A stretch of 64,000 nucleotides of DNA from NCBI RefSeq assembly GCF_001427865.1, contig NZ_LMHH01000001.1, positions 1-64,000 of the forward strand, given 5' to 3'. The translations under genes and the position numbers were made by a program. Under the pieces are notes generated by a model. It worked only from the letters and a program-made list of their open reading frames with translations, was not told the origin of the DNA and made no database searches. This DNA comes from Altererythrobacter sp. Root672 (lineage in GTDB: Bacteria > Pseudomonadota > Alphaproteobacteria > Sphingomonadales > Sphingomonadaceae). This document shows, one piece after another, positions 24,577 through 32,931 of this stretch (its first letter is position 1; each line of letters starts with the position of its first letter).

Positions 24577-25254
24577 CTGAAACTTCTGCTGATCGAAGAT
24601 GATCCGTCCACGGCCTCCTTCATCGTGCAGGGCCTGGCCGAGCTTGGTCATAGCTGTGACCATGTCGGAGGAGGGCTCGACGGTCTTACCGCCGCGATGA
24701 CGCACGAGTACGATGCCATCATCCTCGATCGCAACCTGCCGCAGATGGATGGGCTGACGGTGCTGACCGCGTTTCGCGCCGAAGATCGCGACACGCCGGT
24801 GCTGTTCCTGTCGGCGCTCGGGCAAGTTGACGACAGGGTCGCCGGTCTCAACGCCGGTGCTGACGACTATCTGCCCAAACCCTTCTCCTTCCAGGAACTG
24901 CTCGCGCGGATCATCGCCTTGAGCCGGCGGCGAGGGGGCGGGAAGGAGGCGGAGACCGTTCTTACGACCGCAGATCTGTCGCTAGACCGGATGACCCGGG
25001 CCGCGACGCGCGGGGAGCGCCGGATCGAGTTGCTGCCCAAGGAATACCAACTGCTCGATTACCTGATGCGTCACGCGGGCCAGGTGGTCACGCGGACGAT
25101 GTTGCTCGAGGCTATCTGGGACTACAGCTTCAATCCCGGAACCAATGTCATCGACGTGCACATCAGCCGGTTGCGCGGGAAGATCGACGCCGAGGGTGAG
25201 ACGCCTTTGATCCACACAGTACGCGGTGCCGGATACAGACTCGGTGGTAACTGA
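24577..25254 (+). CDS. OmpR-family response regulator with probable CTG start
   Basis: About 225 residues: a receiver domain (KLLLIEDDPSTASFIVQGL; Asp51 phosphoacceptor in AIILDRNLP; Lys in LPKPFSF) and an OmpR-type winged helix (LPKEYQLLDYLMRHAGQVVTRTMLLEAIWDYSF, then NVIDVHISRLRGKID). No in-frame ATG, GTG or TTG exists between the tRNA-Cys and the receiver domain. The best start is CTG at 24577, placed after GGGAGAGG. The gene overlaps the sensor kinase gene. The pair may control envelope stress, as the HtrA-like protease gene lies next to it. Confidence 0.85.
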   Translation: MKLLLIEDDPSTASFIVQGLAELGHSCDHVGGGLDGLTAAMTHEYDAIILDRNLPQMDGLTVLTAFRAEDRDTPVLFLSALGQVDDRVAGLNAGADDYLPKPFSFQELLARIIALSRRRGGGKEAETVLTTADLSLDRMTRAATRGERRIELLPKEYQLLDYLMRHAGQVVTRTMLLEAIWDYSFNPGTNVIDVHISRLRGKIDAEGETPLIHTVRGAGYRLGGN

Positions 25255-26641
25255 GCCCCGCAAGCCCACCCACGCCGCCGCGTTTCGCGGCGCGCTGTGG
25301 ATCACGCTCATCGCGTTGCTGACAACGAGCATCGCGTTGACGGTTCAGTACGTCCAGACCAGCCGCTACCTCGAAGACAAGACCCAGGGTTTGCTCGATG
25401 ACGAGACGGCGAGCCTGGTCGAGCGCTTCGAAGCCGGCGGGCCGGTGGAGCTGGCCGCCTTTCTGCGGCGACAACAGGCGTTGTCGCGTCTGAACGAGTT
25501 CTTCTATCTCCTGGCAGCCTCCGATGGCACGCCACTGGTCGGGAATCTTGCGGCATGGCCGGCCGAGGTCGACCAGCCGGGTTTCAAACGTTTCTCGACC
25601 AACGTCGTCTCAGCAGACGGAACGGCTCACACCCGCACGGTGATGACGCGTGCGGTGGTCCTGGAGGGCGGCTACCGCCTGCTCGTGGGCCAGATCGCCG
25701 AGAGCGGCGTTGCCCTGCGCGACCGATACCTTGTGGCGCTGTTTTGGTCGCTGGTGATTACGGGGCTGCTCGGCCTGCTGCTCGGCTGGCTTCTGAGCAG
25801 GCGCGCCCTTGCGTTCGTGGAGAAGGTTTCGACCACCGGAGCGCGCTTCCTGGCCGGGAACCTGGAGGAACGCGTACCGCTATCGGGCCATGATGACGAG
25901 TACGAACGGCTGGCCGAGACGATCAACGCCTGCTTCGTCGAGATCGAGCACGTGGTACGGTCCCTACGCGCGGCCACGGACGGCATGGCCCATGATCTCA
26001 AGACCCCGCTGACCCGCATCAACGCGCGGCTGGAACTGGCCGAGATGCGCGGTGCGAGTGAGGTGGAGTTGCGCCAGATCATTGCCGACAGCCGCAACGA
26101 CCTCGCCGGGTTGCTGCGCATCATTGAGGATATCCTGAACCTTGCCCGCGCCGAAGCGACCACTTCTGTCAGCTTCGATGCCGTAGACCTTGCCGCGATC
26201 GCAGCAGACGCTGTCGAACTCTATCAGCCGGTCGCCGAAGACAAGGGGGTGGCGCTGGAGCTCCGATCCGAGCCGGCAAGTGTCAGGGGGGCTCCCGCCT
26301 TGCTCGGCCAGCTGGTGGTCAATCTGATCGACAATGCGGTCAAGTATTCCCCCTCCGGTGCCGGCGTTGAGGTGGTGATCGAACGGGAAGCGGACTCGGC
26401 GGTGCTGACCGTGTCCGATCACGGGCCGGGCATCCCGCCCGATCGGCGCGTGGATGTCCTTTCGCGGTTCGTGCGGTTGGATGAAAGTCGGGGAATGCCG
26501 GGCGTGGGCATCGGGCTCAGCATCGTGGCCGCCGCCGCGCGGGTTCACCGCGCCACGCTCGATCTCCAGGACAATGGTCCCGGCTTGCGGGTGGTGGTGC
26601 GCTTCCCGGTGTCAGATTTGCAGGAAGTGGCGCCGGACTGA
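25226..26641 (+). CDS. Sensor histidine kinase
   Basis: 471 residues from a GTG 29 bases inside the regulator gene; a GTG at 25244 is equally possible. There are two membrane helices (about 23-43 and 170-190) with a periplasmic sensing region between them, then a HAMP linker, the H-box DGMAHDLKTPLTRINARLELAE (His256), the N-box LVVNLIDNAVKYSPSG, the G1 box LTVSDHGPGIPPD and the G2 region GVGIGLSIVAAAARVH. It phosphorylates the OmpR-type regulator encoded just upstream. The signal is unknown. Confidence 0.9.
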   Translation: MPDTDSVVTEPRKPTHAAAFRGALWITLIALLTTSIALTVQYVQTSRYLEDKTQGLLDDETASLVERFEAGGPVELAAFLRRQQALSRLNEFFYLLAASDGTPLVGNLAAWPAEVDQPGFKRFSTNVVSADGTAHTRTVMTRAVVLEGGYRLLVGQIAESGVALRDRYLVALFWSLVITGLLGLLLGWLLSRRALAFVEKVSTTGARFLAGNLEERVPLSGHDDEYERLAETINACFVEIEHVVRSLRAATDGMAHDLKTPLTRINARLELAEMRGASEVELRQIIADSRNDLAGLLRIIEDILNLARAEATTSVSFDAVDLAAIAADAVELYQPVAEDKGVALELRSEPASVRGAPALLGQLVVNLIDNAVKYSPSGAGVEVVIEREADSAVLTVSDHGPGIPPDRRVDVLSRFVRLDESRGMPGVGIGLSIVAAAARVHRATLDLQDNGPGLRVVVRFPVSDLQEVAPD

Positions 26642-26653
26642 CCGGTTTGTTGA

Positions 26654-26757
26654 GGGAGAGGGGTCGGGGGGAGGACCGCCATACATGCGATCGACGGGGG
26701 GATCGACCGCGGGCTAACCGACCCCTCTCCCGCCCTCTCCTGAGTGGGGAGAGGGGA
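26654..26757. repeat. GC-rich intergenic palindromic element
   Basis: GGGAGAGGGGTCGG (26654-26667) is the exact inverse of CCGACCCCTCTCCC (26718-26731). A second hairpin follows (CCCTCTCC, five bases, GGGGAGAGGG). It lies between the convergent kinase and htrA genes and could end transcription of both. It resembles the CTCTCCC-type element near 47026. Confidence 0.6.
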
Positions 26758-26779
26758 GAAGGTATAGTGTCTTCTCGAA

Positions 26780-27922
26780 CTAGCTGTCGGACATCTCCGC
26801 GATACGCAGGTTTACTCTGCTGTCGTGGCCGTCCCGAATAATGTTGGCGGACAGGGTCGAGCCGGGCTTCGCTGACGCCACGGCCCGGGCGAGCTCGCGG
26901 CTGTCGGGAATTGGGCGACCGTTGAAGGCCGTCACAACGTCACCGCGCTGAAGACCAGCTGCCTCGGCCGGACCGCCGGTCTCGACGTCGGCAATCAATG
27001 CGCCTCTGGCATCCGACAGACCGAGCTGTTGCGCGATCTCAGCGTTGAGCGGCTGGAGCGCGACACCGATCCGGCCGCGCGAAACGTGGCCGTCCTTGAC
27101 GATCTGCGCGACCACCGATTGCGCCAGGCGAGAGGGGATCGCAAAGCCGATGCCCACGTTGCCGCCGGACGGCGAAAAGATCGCGGTGTTGACGCCGATC
27201 ACATGGCCGGCGCCGTTGAACAGCGGGCCGCCGGAGTTGCCCGAGTTGATCGGCGCATCGACTTGCAGGAAGTCGTCATAGGGTCCGGCGCCGATCTCTC
27301 GACCTCGGGCCGATACGATGCCGGAGGTGACGGTATTGCCAAGCCCGAAGGGGCTGCCGACAGCGAAGATGTCGTCGCCGACGCGGGCGTGATCGCTGTC
27401 GCCCCAGGCGATCGCCTCGAACGGACCACCGCTTTCGATCTTCACGACCGCAAGGTCGGTCTTGGGGTCGCGGCCGAGGACGCGGCCGGGGAGTTCACGT
27501 CCGTCGCTGAGCTTGACGGTAATCGTCTGGGCGTTCTCGACGACGTGGTTGTTGGTCACGACGATGCCGCTGGCGTCGATCACGAAGCCTGAGCCGACTG
27601 CCATTTCCGGCTGTCCATTGCCACGGCCACCGAACGGGCTGCGCGGATCAGCGCCGAAGGGAAGCCCGTCGAACGCCATCTCGGAAGCCTGGCCGCCCAT
27701 GCGCGCCTCGATCTGGACGACAGCGGGGCCGACTCGCTCGACCATATCGGCCAGCGAACCGCCGCTAGCCGGAGCTTCGGCAAACGACTCGCTCGCACCG
27801 GTCCCGCTTTGCGTGAAACCATCGCCAAGATCCTGCAGTGAGGTTGTGGCCGCAAACGCGCCCGCAGCCGTGCCCAACAGCACAGCGCCGAGAAGGGCCT
27901 TGCGATGCGATGAAGCGAACAT
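26780..27922 (-). CDS. HtrA/DegP-like periplasmic serine protease
   Basis: A 380-residue protein with a signal sequence or anchor (SHRKALLGAVLLGTAAGAFAA), an S1C trypsin-like domain with His126 (VVTNNHVVEN), Asp156 (KTDLAVVKIE) and Ser230 (INSGNSGGPLFNG), and one PDZ domain (about 290-375; GALIADVETGGPAEAAGLQRGDVVTAFNGRPI). A single PDZ makes it DegS-like in layout. It degrades or processes misfolded periplasmic proteins. It is convergent with the two-component pair at 24577-26641. A 20-bp palindrome lies about 70 bp upstream of its start. Confidence 0.9.
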   Translation of the reverse strand: MFASSHRKALLGAVLLGTAAGAFAATTSLQDLGDGFTQSGTGASESFAEAPASGGSLADMVERVGPAVVQIEARMGGQASEMAFDGLPFGADPRSPFGGRGNGQPEMAVGSGFVIDASGIVVTNNHVVENAQTITVKLSDGRELPGRVLGRDPKTDLAVVKIESGGPFEAIAWGDSDHARVGDDIFAVGSPFGLGNTVTSGIVSARGREIGAGPYDDFLQVDAPINSGNSGGPLFNGAGHVIGVNTAIFSPSGGNVGIGFAIPSRLAQSVVAQIVKDGHVSRGRIGVALQPLNAEIAQQLGLSDARGALIADVETGGPAEAAGLQRGDVVTAFNGRPIPDSRELARAVASAKPGSTLSANIIRDGHDSRVNLRIAEMSDS

Positions 27923-27992
27923 TCCGTCGTATTCCTTTGCGTGTCTAAGGCGTCACCTTGTGCACGCGTCGGATGGTCCCAGTCTGTCACGG

Positions 27993-28012
27993 AGATTAAA
28001 TCGATTTAATCT
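27993..28012. promoter_or_regulatory. 20-bp perfect palindrome, probable operator
   Basis: AGATTAAATC followed by its exact inverse GATTTAATCT. It is very AT-rich in a GC-rich genome and lies in the divergent gap between the htrA-like gene (minus) and the META-domain gene (plus). A symmetric regulator such as a TetR, MarR or FNR/CRP-type dimer could bind it. The binding protein cannot be named. Confidence 0.5.
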
Positions 28013-28189
28013 TCGGCGGCTCCTGCGACCGCCAAGGAAGAACCAAACCGCGGCCCTGTCAGGGAAAAGTCCCGGGGACTTGCGGGTTTATACCGATGAT
28101 CGGCCCATGCCGCGTGGGATATTGTCCTGATAATCCAAACGCAAAAGATGCCTGCATAAACATAGGTTTAGTCGGGAAAGGGCCCCGCG

Positions 28190-28657
28190 GTGCGCAAGAT
28201 TTCGCTTTGTAATTCCGGGTTGTTGCCGGCGGTGGCTCTGTCGCTTGCCGCATCGCTCTCCGCCTGCGCCACCAGCTCATCGTCGGAGGGTGGCGGACCG
28301 GCGCTTACCGGGACCGAATGGCACCTCGATCACTTCGAGTCATCGGATGATTCCATCGGGACCATCCGGCCCAAGCCGGACGAGGTCTACACGCTCACTC
28401 TCAATCCTGATGGCAACATCACCATGCAGCTCTCCTGCAATCGTGGGGGCGGCCAGTGGACCTCGGCAGACTATCGCAAGGACCGCGGCAGCATCGAGCT
28501 CAAGATGGGCTTCTCTTCGATGGCTGCTTGTCCGCCCGGCAACTTCGACAACCTGACGATGCGGCTGCCCAACGTGCGGACTTTCGTGATCCAGGACGGG
28601 AAGCTCCACCTCAACCTCATGATGGATGCAGGCAATTATGTCTGGCGGCCGAAATGA
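28190..28657 (+). CDS. META-domain lipoprotein
   Basis: A 155-residue protein from a GTG. The signal peptide ends in a lipobox (ASLSAC), so it is a predicted lipoprotein. The rest resembles the META/HslJ domain: GTEWHLDHFESSDD, then YTLTLNPDGNITMQLSCNRGGGQW, then SSMAACPPG, ending in a strand (LNLMMDAGNYVWRPK). META proteins are envelope proteins of mostly unknown role, some induced by heat or linked to antibiotic tolerance. Confidence 0.75.
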   Translation: MRKISLCNSGLLPAVALSLAASLSACATSSSSEGGGPALTGTEWHLDHFESSDDSIGTIRPKPDEVYTLTLNPDGNITMQLSCNRGGGQWTSADYRKDRGSIELKMGFSSMAACPPGNFDNLTMRLPNVRTFVIQDGKLHLNLMMDAGNYVWRPK

Positions 28658-28849
28658 TGGGAGCGCCCAGCCCGGCTGGCTCGGTGACGGTATGCTGAGT
28701 GCGCAGTCAGTGCGCACGGCCCAGCGAGGCAAGAGAGTTTCATTTCCCGTCACCACTCAGCGGATGGGCATCACCCGCGGCGTTCGTCTTTCGTGGCACG
28801 CGACCGCCGCATTCAGCGCCAAGTGGCCACTCTGTGTGAGGAGACTGAA

Positions 28850-29308
28850 ATGAAAAGAGTGATCCTGATGATCGCGGTACCGCTGGCCGTTGTGGCACCG
28901 CTCTCCGCCTGCAAGACCTCTCCGACCAATGCCAGCGCGGCTACGGCGGGTCAGATACAGCCGGTGCAGTTCGGCACCATCACCGCGGTTCGCGGAGTCG
29001 ACATCCGTCCCGGAAACACCCGCCTTGGTGCCATTACCGGCGCCGTGATCGGTGGTGCGGTCGGCAGCACGATCGGCGGCAGCACCGTGGCGAACATCGC
29101 CGGGGCGACCGCTGGTGCCGTGACCGGCGGCGCAGCCGGCAGCACGGTCCAGGGAGCGAGCCGCAATCAGGGCGTCGAGTTCGTGATTCAGCTCGACAAC
29201 GGCGATACGGTCTCGCTGGTCCAGCCAGGCAATGCGCGCGATTATCGCGTCGGTGACCGCGTGCGCGTCACCGGTACCGCTGAGAACGCAAGAGTGGATC
29301 GCCGCTGA
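28850..29308 (+). CDS. Glycine-zipper lipoprotein, SlyB/17-kDa-antigen type
   Basis: 152 residues from the ATG with GAGGAGA upstream. The signal peptide ends at the lipobox PLSAC. A glycine-zipper 2TM segment follows (LGAITGAVIGGAVGSTIGGS, then NIAGATAGAVTGGAAGS), then a soluble strand-rich part (VEFVIQLDNGDTVSLVQPG, YRVGDRVRVTG). This is the SlyB / Rickettsia 17-kDa antigen layout. It is an outer-membrane lipoprotein thought to stabilise the envelope. Confidence 0.85.
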   Translation: MKRVILMIAVPLAVVAPLSACKTSPTNASAATAGQIQPVQFGTITAVRGVDIRPGNTRLGAITGAVIGGAVGSTIGGSTVANIAGATAGAVTGGAAGSTVQGASRNQGVEFVIQLDNGDTVSLVQPGNARDYRVGDRVRVTGTAENARVDRR

Positions 29309-29358
29309 TCGCGATTGTCGTTCTTGAGGGGGCGAAGGCCCGGTCCAGGGGGCGCTGA

Positions 29359-29460
29359 ATGTCGGACCTGACGCAACTGAGAATGCCACTCTTCACCCTG
29401 TCCGCGCTCGTCATCGGATCGATGATGGGCGCGGGCATCGCCTCGCGACTGCGTTCGTGA
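29359..29460 (+). pseudogene. 33-codon fragment resembling the start of the following permease
   Basis: A complete mini-frame encoding MSDLTQLRMPLFTLSALVIGSMMGAGIASRLRS in outline, ending at TGA. It matches the N-terminus of the permease 30 bp downstream (LTLPALTAMVVGSMVGAGVFQLP against MPLFTLSALVIGSMMGAGIASR), including the APC-family GSMxGAG signature. It may be the relic of a duplicated permease or a translated one-helix peptide acting as a leader. Confidence 0.45.
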
Positions 29461-29490
29461 CGGAGACATCGACAACAGAGGAAACAATCG

Positions 29491-30951
29491 ATGCCGGATG
29501 AAACAGTCCAGAAAGCGGCCGACAAGCTGACCCTGCCCGCGTTGACCGCGATGGTCGTCGGTTCGATGGTCGGAGCTGGCGTGTTCCAACTTCCGGCGCG
29601 ATTTGCGACTGTCACGGGCGTCTACGGCGCCCTCATCGCCTGGGCCATCGCCGGCACGGGTATGTTGGCGCTGGCGTTCGTGTTCCAGACGCTCGCGATC
29701 CGGAAGCCCAATCTCGACAACGGCGTCTACGTCTACGCGCGAGCCGGGTTCGGCGTCTATCCAGGCTTCCTTTCAGCCATCGGTTTCTGGGCCTCAGCCT
29801 GCGCGGGGAATGCGTTCTACTGGGTGCTCATCATGACCACCGTCTCGCAGCTCTTTCCCGATCTCTCTGGCACGTTCGGCAATGGCGACACCTGGCCAGC
29901 GTTCTTCGTCTCGGTGGCGGCGGTGTGGGGGTACTATTTCCTGATCAGCCGAGGGGTCAAAGAGGCCGCATGGATCAACTTCGTGGTGACCATCGCAAAG
30001 CTGGTCCCGTTGGCACTGTTCCTCGTGCTGATCATCGCCTTCTTCGATGCCGAGGTCTTTCTCGGCAACCTCACGGGCGGTTACGACGTCCCCGGCGGGC
30101 ATTCGCTGTTTGACCAGGTGAAGGGCACCATGCTCATCACGGTGTTCGTGTTCCTCGGCATCGAGGGCGCGAGCGTCTATTCGCGCTACGCCAAGCGCCG
30201 CGAGGACGTGGGCAAGGCAACGGTACTGGGGTTCCTCAGCGTGCTCGCGCTGTTCGCCTCCATCTCCATCCTCTCCTATGGCATCCTTCCCGCTTCCGAG
30301 ATCGCGCAACTGGCGCAGCCTTCGGTGGGCGGCGTGCTCGAGACGGCGGTTGGCCCATGGGGCGGCACTTTCATCCGCCTTGGCCTGATCGTCTCGGTGC
30401 TCGGCGCCTATCTCGCCTGGCAGCTGCTGGCGGCCGACGTCATGTACGCGGCGGCCAAGGACCAGGACATGCCGAGCCACTTTGCCCGGCTCAACAGCGC
30501 CGAGGTTCCCGAACGCGCCGTCTTCTGGACCTCGGTCTTTGTCTCGGTGATCCTGTTTGCCGTGCAGTTCGCGGAGAACGCGCTCGACTTCACGCTCGAC
30601 CTCACAGCGGCGCTGTCGCTGGCGCCGTTCGCTCTCGCAAGCGCCTTTGCGCTCAAGATAGCCTGGCAAGGGGACGGGTACGCCGGCGCTGAGGCGGGCA
30701 GCCGGAATAGGGAGCTGGTGATCGCGGCCGTCTCGACGGCCTATACGCTGTTCCTGATCTGGGCGGCGGGATACGTCTTCCTGTTCCTCGCCTGCATTCT
30801 CCTGGCCCCGGCAACCGCGCTCTACTTCATCGCCCGGCGTGAGCAGAACGCGCCGGTGTTCACGAAGCCGGGGCTCATCGTTTTCCTGATCATTCTGGCC
30901 TTTGCGCTGATCGGCATCGTGCTGCTCGCCAAAGGCGTGGTGCAAATCTGA
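29491..30951 (+). CDS. arcD: Arginine:ornithine-type antiporter (APC family)
   Basis: A 486-residue permease with about 12 membrane helices. The APC signature LTLPALTAMVVGSMVGAGVFQLP opens helix 1, and FVFLGIEGASVYSRYAKRREDVGKATVLGF is the conserved helix 6-7 part of the basic amino acid/polyamine antiporter group. It lies 33 bp before arginine deiminase, so arginine import in exchange for a deiminase-pathway product is likely. The exact exchange partner is inferred; no ornithine carbamoyltransferase gene is nearby, so citrulline could be the exported partner. Confidence 0.85.
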   Translation: MPDETVQKAADKLTLPALTAMVVGSMVGAGVFQLPARFATVTGVYGALIAWAIAGTGMLALAFVFQTLAIRKPNLDNGVYVYARAGFGVYPGFLSAIGFWASACAGNAFYWVLIMTTVSQLFPDLSGTFGNGDTWPAFFVSVAAVWGYYFLISRGVKEAAWINFVVTIAKLVPLALFLVLIIAFFDAEVFLGNLTGGYDVPGGHSLFDQVKGTMLITVFVFLGIEGASVYSRYAKRREDVGKATVLGFLSVLALFASISILSYGILPASEIAQLAQPSVGGVLETAVGPWGGTFIRLGLIVSVLGAYLAWQLLAADVMYAAAKDQDMPSHFARLNSAEVPERAVFWTSVFVSVILFAVQFAENALDFTLDLTAALSLAPFALASAFALKIAWQGDGYAGAEAGSRNRELVIAAVSTAYTLFLIWAAGYVFLFLACILLAPATALYFIARREQNAPVFTKPGLIVFLIILAFALIGIVLLAKGVVQI

Positions 30952-30984
30952 TGAGGGCCAACGCGGCTTAGGAGGTATCGATCG

Positions 30985-32232
30985 ATGACCACGGAAATAC
31001 CATTCGGCGTCCACTCCGAGGTTGGTCAGCTCCGCAAGGTCATGGTCTGCGCGCCGGGGCGGGCGCACCAGCGGCTCACCCCCAGCAACTGCGACGACCT
31101 GCTGTTCGATGACGTGCTGTGGGTCGACGTCGCCAAGCGCGACCACTTCGATTTCATCGCCAAGATGCGCGACCGCGGGATCGAGGTGGTCGAGATGCAC
31201 AACTTGCTGACAGAGACCGTCGCCATACCCGAAGCCAAGGCGTGGATCCTCGACCATCAGATCGTGGCCAACGAAGTAGGCCTGGAACTGCTCGGAGAGA
31301 TCCGTTCGTACCTCGACGGCCTGCCTGCGCGCGAACTCGCCGAAGTGCTGATCGGCGGTCTCTCCACCGAGGAATTTCCCGATGCCATCGGCGGCGAGAC
31401 GCTGAGCCTCATCCGCCAGGCCGCGGGCGTCAACGAGTACCTGCTCCCGCCGCTGCCGAACACGATCTATACGCGGGACACGACCTGCTGGATCTACGGC
31501 GGGGTCACGCTCAACCCGCTCTACTGGCCCGCCCGCCACGAGGAGACGATCCTCGCCGCCGCGATCTATCGCTTCCATCCGGACTTCGCCGGGAAGGTGA
31601 ATGTCTGGTGGGGCGACCCGCTCGAGAACCACGGGCTTGCCACGATCGAGGGTGGCGACGTCATGCCGATCGGCAAGGGCAATGTCCTCATCGGCATGAG
31701 CGAACGCTCCTCGCGCCAGGGGATCAGCCAGCTTGCCGCGAGCCTGTTCGAGAAAGGCGCGGCCGAGCGAGTGATCGTCGCCGCCATGCCCAAGCTGCGC
31801 GCGGCAATGCACCTCGATACGGTGTTCACCTTCGCCGATCGCGATTGCGTGCTGCTCTATCCCGACATCGTCAACAGCATCCAGGCGTTCTCCTATCGCC
31901 CGGGGGACAAGCCCGGCACCGTCTCGCTGCACAAGGACAAGGGCACCTTCGTCGAGACGGTCGGCGAGGCGCTTGGCGTCAAGAAGATGCGCGTCGTCGA
32001 GACCGGCGGCACCGCCTACATGCGCGAGCGGACCCAGTGGGACAGCGGCGCCAACCTCGTCTGCGCATCGCCCGGCGTGGTCTTCGCCTACGACCGCAAC
32101 ACTTACACCAACACGCTGCTGCGCAAGGCGGGGATCGAGGTGATCACCATCGCCGGCGGGGAACTCGGCCGCGGCCGCGGCGGCGGACATTGCATGACCT
32201 GCCCAATCATCCGTGACCCAGTGGAGGACTGA
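30985..32232 (+). CDS. arcA: Arginine deiminase
   Basis: 415 residues, close to the usual length of arginine deiminases. GGAGG precedes the ATG. Key parts: [17 protein letters not shown] (N-terminal signature), [10 protein letters not shown] (substrate Asp region), [17 protein letters not shown] (catalytic Glu and conserved His region), and the C-terminal [13 protein letters not shown] with nucleophile Cys403. It hydrolyses arginine to citrulline and ammonia. arcB and arcC, which would yield ATP from citrulline, are not in the window. With the antiporter and HdeD-like gene this looks like an ammonia-producing acid-resistance operon. Confidence 0.93.
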   Translation: MTTEIPFGVHSEVGQLRKVMVCAPGRAHQRLTPSNCDDLLFDDVLWVDVAKRDHFDFIAKMRDRGIEVVEMHNLLTETVAIPEAKAWILDHQIVANEVGLELLGEIRSYLDGLPARELAEVLIGGLSTEEFPDAIGGETLSLIRQAAGVNEYLLPPLPNTIYTRDTTCWIYGGVTLNPLYWPARHEETILAAAIYRFHPDFAGKVNVWWGDPLENHGLATIEGGDVMPIGKGNVLIGMSERSSRQGISQLAASLFEKGAAERVIVAAMPKLRAAMHLDTVFTFADRDCVLLYPDIVNSIQAFSYRPGDKPGTVSLHKDKGTFVETVGEALGVKKMRVVETGGTAYMRERTQWDSGANLVCASPGVVFAYDRNTYTNTLLRKAGIEVITIAGGELGRGRGGGHCMTCPIIRDPVED

Positions 32233-32234
32233 CT

Positions 32235-32777
32235 ATGAACGCAGCTACCGATGCGGCAGGCACCGCACCCAACGCCCCCAACAAGAGAATGGGCACCAGC
32301 ATCCTGATGGGGATCGTCTTCATCATCGCCGGAACGCTCGCGATCCTGTCGCCGCTTGCAGCGACCTGGGCGTTGACGATCATCGTCGGCGCCTCGCTGA
32401 TCGTTTCCGGCATCGCGCGGATCATCCACGCCTTCTCCAAGAGCTGGGGGAGCTTCTTCCTGCACCTGTTGCTGGGTCTGCTCTATGTCGGCGGCGGCCT
32501 GGGCTTCTGGTTCGCTCCGGTGAGCGCGGCGATCCTGCTCACAGTGTTGCTCGCCTGGCTGCTGATCCTTCAGGGTATCGGCGAGATCTGGCTGGCCTTC
32601 ACCGCCAAGCCGGCGAAGGCCTGGGGCTGGGTGCTAATCGCAGGCGTCATCACGCTGGCGTGCGGTGTCTGGCTGGTCTTCCGCCTGCCGAGCCTTGGCG
32701 TGTTCATGCCCGGCATCTTCCTGGGCGTGTCGCTGATTATCGAAGGATGGGCCTCGCTGCTGATGCGGCGTCCGTAA
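32235..32777 (+). CDS. HdeD-family membrane protein
   Basis: A 180-residue protein with six hydrophobic segments in two similar halves (SILMGIVFIIAGTLAILSP, then TIIVGASLIVSGIARIIHAF, then GWVLIAGVITLACGVWLVF), matching the DUF308/HdeD family. E. coli HdeD is an inner-membrane acid-resistance protein. The ATG is two bases after arcA, so it is cotranscribed, which supports an acid-stress role for the whole operon. Confidence 0.88.
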   Translation: MNAATDAAGTAPNAPNKRMGTSILMGIVFIIAGTLAILSPLAATWALTIIVGASLIVSGIARIIHAFSKSWGSFFLHLLLGLLYVGGGLGFWFAPVSAAILLTVLLAWLLILQGIGEIWLAFTAKPAKAWGWVLIAGVITLACGVWLVFRLPSLGVFMPGIFLGVSLIIEGWASLLMRRP

Positions 32778-32783
32778 GGCAGA

Positions 32784-32913
32784 TCCTCCCCGAGCTTGTC
32801 TCGGGGAGGTGGCAGCCCGAAGGGCTGACGGAGGGGTAGGCGATCATGCGCAAGCCCCTCCACCATCCGCTCCGCGGACGGTCCCCCTCCCCGAGCGAGC
32901 TCGGGGAGGATCT
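32784..32913. repeat. CTCCCCGAG palindromic intergenic repeat, copy 1
   Basis: Two outer hairpins, each with arms CCTCCCCGAG and CTCGGGGAGG (32785-32809 and 32886-32909), enclose a middle part with CCATCCGCTCCGCGGACGG. The same parts occur in the opposite orientation at 39485-39615. It lies between hdeD and the convergent dehydratase gene. Confidence 0.75.
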
Positions 32914-32931
32914 CATGCCGATGTTAGAGAC

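Noticed and set aside
29794-32190. Very long minus-strand reading frame (798 codons) over arcD-arcA
   Set aside because: Antisense to two well-supported genes; composition typical of a third-position-GC shadow; no domain or signal.
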